From the NCBI GenBank assembly GCA_027533385.1, contig JAPZUE010000012.1:1-64000 (forward strand): 64,000 bases of DNA. The letters are read 5' to 3'. Both the position numbers and the translations under genes were made by a program. How positions within the stretch are numbered: position 1 is the stretch's first letter; the number at the start of each line of letters is the position of its first letter. This DNA is from Rhizobium sp. GTDB lineage: Bacteria; Pseudomonadota; Alphaproteobacteria; Rhizobiales; Rhizobiaceae. Under the pieces are notes generated by a model. It searched no databases. It saw only the letters and a program-made list of their open reading frames with translations, and had not been told where the DNA came from. Below are positions 6,194 to 13,653 of this stretch, in pieces.

Positions 6194-7114
6194 TTACGTC
6201 CTGACGGTCAGGGCCCCGGGCAGGATTTCGGCGATAAAGCCGCCCTTTATCGCGTTTTCACCGTCGACATCGATGGGGAAACGCGACGGATCGCGCGGGC
6301 GGACCTCGACGCGACGTCCCCGGTGGAAGCTCAACAGCGGGTGGCCGACATGGCCGGCGGAATGCAGGCGTCCCAGTAAATTCAAAAGTCCGAGGACCTT
6401 TTCCTCCCGCATGACGGCAATGTCGAACTGCCCGTCGGCAACATCGGCGCGCGGGGTGATATGCATGCCGCCGCCGAACCAGCCGCCATTGGCGATCGCC
6501 ACCACCGCGAGCCGGCCGATATGCACCTGCATACCATCAATCAGGATCTCGAAATCATAGGGGCGGTAACGCAGGATCGCGAGCGCCGAGTGGACCATGA
6601 AGCGCAGCGGGCCGTTCAGGATGCGCCGGCGTCCGGGTGCGTTGACGGCTTCGACGATTTCGCCGGAAATGCCGACGCTGGTGATGTTGGAAAAATGCCG
6701 GCCGAGCTCCCGGCCAGCGCTGTCCTTCGAGATCAGCAGACCCGCATCGATGCGCCGGAGCGGGGCGTTGGCGATGTGGTCCGCGAGTGCCGCAGGATCG
6801 GGCGGCAGGTTGAAGTTCCGGACGAAATCACAGCCGGTGCCGACGGGCAGGAAAGCGAGCGGCATATCGGGGCGGTCGGAGGAGAGGACGCCGTCGACGA
6901 CATCGCTGATCGTGCCGTCACCGCCGGCAACCAGCAGCAGATCATAGGGACCGGCTGCGAGTTCGCGGGCAAGCCTGCGGGCATCGCCGCTCGAGCGGCT
7001 TTCGTGGATTTCCAGGGTCGGGAATCGCTGACGAAAGGCAGCCAGCAAGGGAGCCCAGCGCTTCTGGCCGACCCGGCCACCCGCGACGGGGTTTCGCACC
7101 ACAGCAATTCTCAC
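6194..7114 (-). CDS. Diacylglycerol kinase-family lipid kinase (YegS/DgkB type)
   Basis: This 306-residue protein is predicted to phosphorylate a lipid such as diacylglycerol or a sphingoid base using ATP. The N-terminal domain starts RIAVVRNPVAGG and contains the nucleotide-binding GGDGT motif (LLLVAGGDGTISDV) near residue 65 and PVGTGCDFVRNF. The C-terminal beta-sandwich includes AIANGGWFGGGMHITP and FPIDVDGE. The start is GTG at 7114 with a strong GGGGGAGG five bases upstream. The gene stands alone, tail to tail with the HAD gene; its TAA abuts an insertion-element end. Confidence 0.9.
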   Translation of the reverse strand: MRIAVVRNPVAGGRVGQKRWAPLLAAFRQRFPTLEIHESRSSGDARRLARELAAGPYDLLLVAGGDGTISDVVDGVLSSDRPDMPLAFLPVGTGCDFVRNFNLPPDPAALADHIANAPLRRIDAGLLISKDSAGRELGRHFSNITSVGISGEIVEAVNAPGRRRILNGPLRFMVHSALAILRYRPYDFEILIDGMQVHIGRLAVVAIANGGWFGGGMHITPRADVADGQFDIAVMREEKVLGLLNLLGRLHSAGHVGHPLLSFHRGRRVEVRPRDPSRFPIDVDGENAIKGGFIAEILPGALTVRT

Positions 7115-7294
7115 TCAGGCCTCCCCCAAGAGGCATCTTCGCGGACGCCTCCCCATTTTCTGCTTGCCGGAGTGTCCGCCCTTCTCACGAAGCGCACGTC
7201 CGATCATGGGCGGGAAACTAGCATTTGCGATGCGCCGAGAGCAAGGTGACGTTCCGGTGCTCCCGGGGATCAAGGCATCCGGCGATCGGGTGCG

Positions 7295-8659
7295 TCAGCG
7301 AGGACGGTGCCGGTGGGTTGCGGCGACGTGGCGGTCGCCGAGGCGTGGTTCGCCGAAGAGCTTTTCGCGCAGCGGTCCCTCCTGGTAAGCGGTCTTATAG
7401 AGGCCGCGCTCCTGAAGCCGCGGGATGACGAGTTCGATGATGTCGTCGAAGCATTCGGGCACGACGGTGCGCGAGAGATTGAAGCCGTCGACGCCGGTGT
7501 CTTCGACCCAGTCCACAAGCCAGTCGACGACCTGATCGGCGGAAGCGACGAGCGGCGGCTGGCGGCTGCCGAGCACCATCTGTTCGATCAGCTTGCGCTT
7601 CGTCCATTGCGGACCGGCGGCGCGGTCCATGGCCTTGATGTTAGAGGTGATCGCCTGGCTCTTTCCGGTCTCGACCGGTTCGTCCATGTCGAACCTGTCG
7701 AAGTCGATGCCCATGGAGGCGGCAGCATGGGTGAGTGCTGCCTCGGAACTGACATATCGGCGATAATCCTCGAATTTCTCCTGCGCTTCCTTTTCGGTTC
7801 GGCCGGTGACGATGGTGGCGCCGAGGAAGACCTTGATGTCATCGCCGCTGCGGCCGAAACTTTCCGCCCTTGCGCGGATGTCGCTCACGATCTCGCGCAC
7901 GCCCTCCTTCTTCTGGCCGTTGACGAAGACGCATTCGGCATGGGTTGCGGCAAACTGGCGGCCGCGCGGCGAGGAGCCTGCCTGATAGAGCACCGGCGTG
8001 CGCTGCGGCGAGGGTTCGCAGAGGTGATAGGCATCGAGCCGGTACTGGCGTCCATGATGGTGGACGGGATGCACCTTGTCCGGGTCGGCATAGACCTTGG
8101 CCTGTTTGTCTCCCAGGACTGCATCGTCCTCCCAGCTGCCTTCCCAGAGCTTGTAGACGACGTCCATATATTCGTCGGCGAGATCATAGCGGTCGTCATG
8201 GGCCATCTGGCCATCGAGACCGATGGCGCGGGCGGCGCTGTCGAGATAGCCGGTGACGATGTTCCAGCCCATGCGACCGCCGGTCAGGTGGTCAAGGGTT
8301 GCCATGCGGCGGGCGAACAGAAAAGGCTGTTCGTACATCAGGTTGGCGGTGACGCCGAAGCCGAGATGCTGCGTGACCGAGGCCATGGCCGGCACCAGCA
8401 TCATCGGATCGTTGACCGGGACCTGCACGGCGCCGCGCAGGGCGGGGGCCGGACTGCCGCTCAAGACGTCGTAGATCCCGACGACATCGGCCAGGAAGAT
8501 GCCGTCGAAGAGGCCGGCCTCCAGACGCTTGGCATAGTCGGTCCAGTAGGTCAGGCTGCGATAGTCCATCGAGCGGTCGCGCGGATGGGTCCAGAGCCCC
8601 TGCTGGATATGCCCGACGCAATTCATGTCGAATGCATTGAAACGGATTTCGCGTGCCAC
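7295..8659 (-). CDS. LLM-class flavin-dependent monooxygenase (NtaA/SnaA/DszA type)
   Basis: This FMNH2-dependent oxygenase of the bacterial luciferase fold has about 454 residues. It contains the subfamily signatures FNAFDMNCVGHIQQGLW, TGGRMGWNIVTGYLDSAARA and TPVLYQAGSSPRGRQFAA. Relatives act on nitrilotriacetate, dibenzothiophene sulfone or pristinamycin; the substrate here is unknown, as is the flavin reductase partner, which is not in the window. GTG at 8659 (MAREIRFN) is chosen because GGGGGA precedes it; a GTG at 8719 would add 20 weakly conserved residues. It is divergent from an XRE-cupin regulator that probably controls it. Confidence 0.88.
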   Translation of the reverse strand: MAREIRFNAFDMNCVGHIQQGLWTHPRDRSMDYRSLTYWTDYAKRLEAGLFDGIFLADVVGIYDVLSGSPAPALRGAVQVPVNDPMMLVPAMASVTQHLGFGVTANLMYEQPFLFARRMATLDHLTGGRMGWNIVTGYLDSAARAIGLDGQMAHDDRYDLADEYMDVVYKLWEGSWEDDAVLGDKQAKVYADPDKVHPVHHHGRQYRLDAYHLCEPSPQRTPVLYQAGSSPRGRQFAATHAECVFVNGQKKEGVREIVSDIRARAESFGRSGDDIKVFLGATIVTGRTEKEAQEKFEDYRRYVSSEAALTHAAASMGIDFDRFDMDEPVETGKSQAITSNIKAMDRAAGPQWTKRKLIEQMVLGSRQPPLVASADQVVDWLVDWVEDTGVDGFNLSRTVVPECFDDIIELVIPRLQERGLYKTAYQEGPLREKLFGEPRLGDRHVAATHRHRPR

Positions 8660-8778
8660 TTCGCTTCCCCCCGATATCGTGACAGGATCGATGCGGGGGT
8701 CTTGTGGAGCCGCCGTCACCTATCTTATTCTCTTGTCCACTATAGAAGACGCAAGAAGCGGATTTGGCAAGTACTCAG

Positions 8779-9372
8779 ATGAGCAAGACGGCACGCGCAG
8801 ACAGCATGACGGACGAGAATCGCCAGGCACGCGCGATTGCCGATCGCATCCGGCTTGAACGCGAGACGCGGTCCTGGTCGCTCGCCGAGCTTTCGGCGCG
8901 GTCAGGCGTGTCCAAGGCGATGATCAGCAAGGTGGAGCGCTGTGAAGCGAGCCCGACCGCGACGGTGCTTGGCCGCTTGTCGGGCGCCTTCGGCCTGCCG
9001 CTTTCGGTGCTGCTGGCGCTTGCCGAACGGGAGGGAGAGCGGCTGGCGCGCCGTGCACAGCAGCCGGTCTGGACCGATCCGGAAACCGGCTATACCCGCC
9101 GCACACTGTCACCCGCCAATGGCGGACAGCTGGAGCTTCTAGAAGTGCTTCTGCCGGCCGGTGTGCGGGTGCCCTACCCGGCTTCCGCCTTCAGCTTCCA
9201 GCACCAGCAGATCTATGTTCTCGACGGCACGCTCGACTTCATCGAGGGATCGCGCAGCCACCAGCTTTCGACGGGCGACTGCCTGCAACTGGGGGCACCC
9301 AGCGACTGCGTCTTCGTCAATGCAAGCGACCGGGCGACCCGCTACCTGGTGGTGCTGACGCGGCGGACCTAG
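8779..9372 (+). CDS. XRE-cupin transcriptional regulator
   Basis: This 197-residue regulator has an N-terminal XRE helix-turn-helix (about residues 25-75; WSLAELSARSGVSKAMISK) and a C-terminal cupin (about 110-195; QQIYVLDGTLDFIEGS, GDCLQLGAPSDCVF). The cupin is expected to sense a small molecule. It lies 119 bases from the start of the divergent flavin monooxygenase, a common pairing for regulators of sulfur or nitrogen scavenging. ATG at 8779 is used, with ATG at 8806 (MTDENRQ) as alternative; neither has a strong ribosome-binding site. Confidence 0.85.
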   Translation: MSKTARADSMTDENRQARAIADRIRLERETRSWSLAELSARSGVSKAMISKVERCEASPTATVLGRLSGAFGLPLSVLLALAEREGERLARRAQQPVWTDPETGYTRRTLSPANGGQLELLEVLLPAGVRVPYPASAFSFQHQQIYVLDGTLDFIEGSRSHQLSTGDCLQLGAPSDCVFVNASDRATRYLVVLTRRT

Positions 9373-9390
9373 GAGCTTGAAAGCCCGAGC

Positions 9391-9951
9391 TTAGTTCTTC
9401 TTCTTCGGCTGTTCGAAACCGATGAAGACACGCGTCGTGCCGGAGGCATTGCCGGGGACCGTGGCGACCTTGTTATAGATGAACTGGGTCGGGAGGTTCA
9501 CATCGGCGAGCGTGACGGAATACTGCTCGACCTCGTTGAACAGTTCCTGATCGCCGTCCATGACGGTGACACGGATCGGCAGGTTGATCGTGCCGGCCTT
9601 GCCCTGGGGACCGGCGACCAGGCGACCCTTGACCAGAGCGTTGATCGTCAGCGACGTGTCGGTGCGCGAGCAGGAGCGCGTCGTATCGGCAAGCGAGGCC
9701 TGGAAGACCACCTGTTCGGCATCACCGTCCTTGCCGCGCACATAGGTGCGGTAAACGGCGGTGCCATCCCGCAGCGAGATCTGCGGGCAGAAGCCCTGGA
9801 CGAAGGCCGGCTGTGCCGCAGCGGCGGCCGCAGCATTGCCAGGCTGCGACTGAGGAAGGCCGAGGCCACTGCCGAGACTGCCGGCATTGCAGCCTGAGAG
9901 AACCATCATCAGCGAAACAGCGATCACACCGCGCGACACGTTTACAGACAC
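9391..9951 (-). CDS. Conserved lipoprotein of unknown function
   Basis: The 186-residue product begins with a lipoprotein signal (SRGVIAVSLMMVLSGC), where the Cys near residue 21 would be lipidated, followed by a flexible Gly/Ala/Gln stretch. The mature part has beta-rich segments such as LPIRVTVMDGDQELFN and QFIYNKVATVP, and it ends in a KKK-rich tail. GTG at 9951 is chosen because GGTGGAG lies four bases upstream; the longer frame to 10083 would bury the signal peptide. It is transcribed alone, facing the XRE-cupin gene. I do not recognise a function. Confidence 0.75.
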   Translation of the reverse strand: MSVNVSRGVIAVSLMMVLSGCNAGSLGSGLGLPQSQPGNAAAAAAAQPAFVQGFCPQISLRDGTAVYRTYVRGKDGDAEQVVFQASLADTTRSCSRTDTSLTINALVKGRLVAGPQGKAGTINLPIRVTVMDGDQELFNEVEQYSVTLADVNLPTQFIYNKVATVPGNASGTTRVFIGFEQPKKKN

Positions 9952-10254
9952 CAGACTCCACCTTCCGCATGCTCGGCCAGAGGCCGAAAAACAGTCAAAC
10001 TTGAGGCTTTTCAGCGCCCTCGCGGATGGTCTATACCAGCGGCCACGAGAAAAATCGATTGGGTAGCCGGCAATTTGCTTCAATTTTCAACGGGGCTGCG
10101 ACAGCCACTGCGTGAGCTGACGGCAATACGGGCAAAGACGATTGCCGGGCTTGCGAAATCCTGGCACGCGCACTGGCGCAAACGGGCAAACCTCTTTATC
10201 CGAAACGCCATAGGTTTGACGGCGGCTTCGGCTCCGACTTCTTGAACTCTAGGG
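9952..10254. other. Intergenic region between lipoprotein gene and thrC
   Basis: About 300 bases separate two divergent genes and should hold both promoters. I see no clear palindromic operator, riboswitch or hairpin here. Confidence 0.5.
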
Positions 10255-11661
10255 ATGAGCGACGTGGACTATATTTCGACCCGCGGCGAGGCCCCGAGCC
10301 TCGGTTTTTGTGACGCACTTCTGGCGGGTCTGGCCCGTGACGGCGGGCTCTATGTGCCCCGCGAATGGCCGCAGATGTCGAAGAAGGCAATCCGCGGGTT
10401 GCGCGGCAAATCCTATGAAGAGGTTGCCTTCGAGGTCCTTCTGCCCTTCACCAATGGCGAGATCGAGCCCGAAACCTTCCGGGCGATGATCGACGAGGCT
10501 TACGCGACCTTCAAGCATCCGGCCGTCGCGCCGCTGGTGCAGACGGGGCCGAATTCCTTCGTGCTTGAGCTCTTCCACGGCACAACGCTTGCCTTCAAGG
10601 ACGTGGCGATGCAGCTGCTCGCCCGCCTGATGGACCATGTGCTGGAAAAGCGCGGCGAGCGTGCGACGATCGTCGGCGCGACCTCGGGCGATACCGGGGG
10701 TGCGGCGATCGACGCCTTTGCCGGCCGGTCGCGGACCGACATCTTCATCCTCTTCCCGCATGGCAAGGTCTCGCCGGTGCAGCAGCGCCAGATGACCTCG
10801 TCGAAGGACGAGAACGTGCATGCCATCGCGGTTGAGGGCAATTTCGACGACTGCCAGAACCTGGTGAAGGCGATGTTCAACGACGGCGCCTTCCGCGATC
10901 GGGTCAAGCTGTCGGGCGTCAACTCGATCAACTGGGCGCGCATCATGGCGCAAGTGGTCTACTACTTCACCTCCGCCGTGGCGCTCGGCGCCCCGGACCG
11001 CAAGGTCTCCTTCACCGTTCCGACCGGCAATTTCGGCGACATCTTTGCCGGCTACGTCGCCAAGAAAATGGGTCTGCCGATCGACAAGCTGGTGATTGCC
11101 ACCAACGACAACGACATCCTGGCGCGGACGATGAAGACCGGCCGCTACGAGATGAAGGGCGTGTCTGCCACCACCTCGCCGTCTATGGATATCCAGATCT
11201 CCTCGAATTTCGAGCGGCTACTGTTCGAGGCCTATGGACGCGATGCCTCTGCCATCCGCTCGTCGATGGACGGGCTGAAGCAGTCCGGCGCCTTCGAGAT
11301 CAAGCCGGATGCGCTGAAATTCATCCGCAAGGATTTTCGCGCCGGTCGCGCCACCCAGAAGGAAGTGGCGAAGACGATCAAGGCCGTTCTCGCCGACACA
11401 GGCTACCTGCTCGACCCGCATACGGCGGTTGGCGTGCATGTGGCAAGCAAGTTCGAAAAGCCGCAGAGCCCCATGGTTGTGCTCGCCACCGCCCATCCCG
11501 CGAAGTTCCCGGCGGCAGTAAAATCCGCCTCCGGTATTGACCCCGCGCTTCCGGCGTGGCTTGCTGATCTAATGGACAGGGAGGAGCGCTTCGAAGTCCT
11601 GCCCGCAGACCTGAAAGCCATCGAAGGCTTTGTCAGTGGTCATGCACGGGCAGTCAGGTAG
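10255..11661 (+). CDS. thrC: Threonine synthase
   Basis: This PLP-dependent cytoplasmic enzyme converts O-phosphohomoserine to threonine and phosphate, the last step of threonine synthesis. At 468 residues it has the length of the long proteobacterial ThrC form. Lys115 in HGTTLAFKDVA is the PLP lysine; GATSGDTGGAA and FTVPTGNFGDIFAGY are phosphate and cofactor contacts. ATG at 10255 is used; GTG at 10264 is an alternative start. The M16 peptidase gene starts 20 bases downstream, a conserved rhizobial neighbour. The homoserine kinase gene lies at 22053-23018. Confidence 0.95.
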   Translation: MSDVDYISTRGEAPSLGFCDALLAGLARDGGLYVPREWPQMSKKAIRGLRGKSYEEVAFEVLLPFTNGEIEPETFRAMIDEAYATFKHPAVAPLVQTGPNSFVLELFHGTTLAFKDVAMQLLARLMDHVLEKRGERATIVGATSGDTGGAAIDAFAGRSRTDIFILFPHGKVSPVQQRQMTSSKDENVHAIAVEGNFDDCQNLVKAMFNDGAFRDRVKLSGVNSINWARIMAQVVYYFTSAVALGAPDRKVSFTVPTGNFGDIFAGYVAKKMGLPIDKLVIATNDNDILARTMKTGRYEMKGVSATTSPSMDIQISSNFERLLFEAYGRDASAIRSSMDGLKQSGAFEIKPDALKFIRKDFRAGRATQKEVAKTIKAVLADTGYLLDPHTAVGVHVASKFEKPQSPMVVLATAHPAKFPAAVKSASGIDPALPAWLADLMDREERFEVLPADLKAIEGFVSGHARAVR

Positions 11662-11681
11662 GAAGCGCGGAAAGACGGACC

Positions 11682-12980
11682 ATGAATGTTGAGTGCACCC
11701 GGCTTCCATCGGGTTTGACTGTCGTAACCGAGAACATGCCGCATCTGGAAAGCGTGGCTCTCGGCACCTGGATCAAGTCCGGCTCGCGTAACGAGACCGA
11801 AGCCGAGCACGGCATTGCGCATCTGCTTGAGCACATGGCCTTCAAGGGCACGAACCAGCGGACAGCCCGGCAGATCGCCGAGGAAATCGAGAATGTCGGC
11901 GGCGAAGTGAACGCCGCCACCTCGACGGAAACCACCTCCTATTACGCCCGCGTGCTGAAGGACAATGTCCCGCTCGCGGTCGATATTCTCGCCGACATCC
12001 TCACCGACAGCGTCTTTGACGAAGAGGAGCTGGAGCGCGAAAAACACGTCATCCTGCAGGAGATCGGCGCTGCCGACGACACGCCCGACGACGTGGTGTT
12101 CGACCGCTTTTCCGAGCAGGCCTTCCGGGGCCAGACGATCGGGCGCAGCATTCTCGGCACGCCGGAGACGGTGCAGTCCTTCTCCAGCGACCAGATCCGC
12201 GGCTATCTCTCGCGCAACTACACGACAGACCGGATGTTCGTGGTGGCCGCCGGCAAGGTGGACCATGATGCCTTCGTCAAGCAGGTCGAGGCGCGCTTTG
12301 CCTCGCTGCCGACGAAACCCTCCACCACACCCGTGATGGATGTGGCGCGCTATACCGGCGGCGAAGCCCGCGAAGAGCGCGACCTGATGGATACGCAGGT
12401 GCTGCTCGGCTTCGAGGGCAAGGCCTATCACATGCGCGACTTCTACTGCTCGCAGATCCTCGCCAACATCCTCGGCGGTGGCATGTCGTCGCGCCTCTTC
12501 CAGGAAGTGCGCGAGATCCGCGGCCTCTGCTACTCGGTCTATGCCTTCCACTGGGGCTTCTCCGATACCGGCATCTTCGGCATTCATGCGGCCACCGGCG
12601 GCGAGAACCTGCCGGAGCTGGTGCCCGTCATCATCGATGAGCTGCGCAAGGTGTGCGAACACATCGACCAGCAGGAAATCGAGCGCTCACGGGCGCAGAT
12701 CCGGGCGCAGCTGCTGATGGGCCAGGAGAGCCCGGCGGCGCGTGCCGGCCAGATCGCCCGGCAGATGATGCTCTATGGCCGCACGATCCCGAACCAGGAA
12801 ATGATGGATCGGCTGGCGGGCATCACCACGGAACGGCTGACGGACCTCGCCGGTCGCCTGTTTTTCGATACGGCACCGACGCTGTCGGCCATCGGCCCGA
12901 TGGATCACCTGGTTCCGCTTGATGACATCAGGGGGGCGCTGACCACGCAGCCTACCGGTATCCGCAAGGCCGTCGGCTAA
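11682..12980 (+). CDS. M16-family zinc metallopeptidase (mitochondrial processing peptidase-like)
   Basis: This 432-residue protein has two homologous halves. The inverted zinc motif HLLEH is intact (His47, Glu50, His51) within HGIAHLLEHMAFKGT, and a downstream acidic ligand is expected in the EEELEREKHVILQEI region. IRGLCYSVYAFH in the second half is the substrate-grip segment. It resembles the beta subunit of mitochondrial processing peptidase; bacterial relatives are often called PqqL- or YmxG-like. It is likely co-transcribed with thrC. The physiological substrate is unknown. Confidence 0.93.
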   Translation: MNVECTRLPSGLTVVTENMPHLESVALGTWIKSGSRNETEAEHGIAHLLEHMAFKGTNQRTARQIAEEIENVGGEVNAATSTETTSYYARVLKDNVPLAVDILADILTDSVFDEEELEREKHVILQEIGAADDTPDDVVFDRFSEQAFRGQTIGRSILGTPETVQSFSSDQIRGYLSRNYTTDRMFVVAAGKVDHDAFVKQVEARFASLPTKPSTTPVMDVARYTGGEAREERDLMDTQVLLGFEGKAYHMRDFYCSQILANILGGGMSSRLFQEVREIRGLCYSVYAFHWGFSDTGIFGIHAATGGENLPELVPVIIDELRKVCEHIDQQEIERSRAQIRAQLLMGQESPAARAGQIARQMMLYGRTIPNQEMMDRLAGITTERLTDLAGRLFFDTAPTLSAIGPMDHLVPLDDIRGALTTQPTGIRKAVG

Positions 12981-13041
12981 GGAGCCGACGGTACAGACTT
13001 CGACCGGCGGTCATCCGCCGGACATTGCTCGGGGATTGACG

Positions 13042-13653
13042 ATGACGCGTTCGGTCTTTCGGTTTCTGTCCCGGCATCCGGATATGCCGGAGCTTACGAG
13101 CGAACGTCATCTGCTGCGCCTGCCCCGCTTTCGCGATTTCGAACAATGGCACCAGCTCAGGCGCGAGAGCCGCGCCTTCCTGCAGCCCTGGGAGCCGACC
13201 TGGCGTGCCGACGAACTGACCGAACGGGCATTCCGGCAAAGGGTCCTGCGTAATGAACAGGAATTTCACTCCGGCCTGGCCGTGCCCTTCTTCGTCTTCG
13301 ATCGGGCGGAAAACACCCTGCTGGGCGGGCTTACCATCGGCCTGATCCGCCGAGGTGCGGCGCAAAGCTGCATGATCGGCTACTGGATGGGAGAACGGCA
13401 TGCGCGGCAAGGCCACATGTTTGCCGCACTTCAACTGGCTATTCCCTACATCTTCGGGCCACTTGAGTTGCACCGTATCGAAGCAGCCTGTATTCCGGAC
13501 AACGTCAATAGCCTCAGGCTACTGGAAAAAGCGGGATTTGAGCGGGAAGGTCTTTTGCGCGATTATCTGAAAATCAACGGGGAATGGCGCGACCATCTGC
13601 TGTATTCCCGGATCGGCGGCCACAAGGCGCGGAACGGCAAGACGTCCTCATGA
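13042..13653 (+). CDS. GNAT-family N-acetyltransferase (RimJ/RimL type)
   Basis: This 203-residue acetyl-CoA transferase has the RimJ pattern: LTSERHLLRLPRFRDFEQW near the start, CMIGYWMGERHARQGHM (acetyl-CoA pyrophosphate loop region) and LHRIEAACIPDNVNSLRLLEKAGF. Relatives acetylate ribosomal protein N-termini. ATG at 13042 has GGGGA six bases upstream. The downstream GGDEF/EAL gene overlaps it by four bases (ATGA), so the two are co-translated; this pairing seems to be positional. Confidence 0.9.
   Translation: MTRSVFRFLSRHPDMPELTSERHLLRLPRFRDFEQWHQLRRESRAFLQPWEPTWRADELTERAFRQRVLRNEQEFHSGLAVPFFVFDRAENTLLGGLTIGLIRRGAAQSCMIGYWMGERHARQGHMFAALQLAIPYIFGPLELHRIEAACIPDNVNSLRLLEKAGFEREGLLRDYLKINGEWRDHLLYSRIGGHKARNGKTSS

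Noticed and set aside
7307-8782. Open frame of 491 codons opposite the flavin monooxygenase
   Set aside because: The opposite strand encodes a clear LLM-family protein with all signatures; this frame is its shadow.
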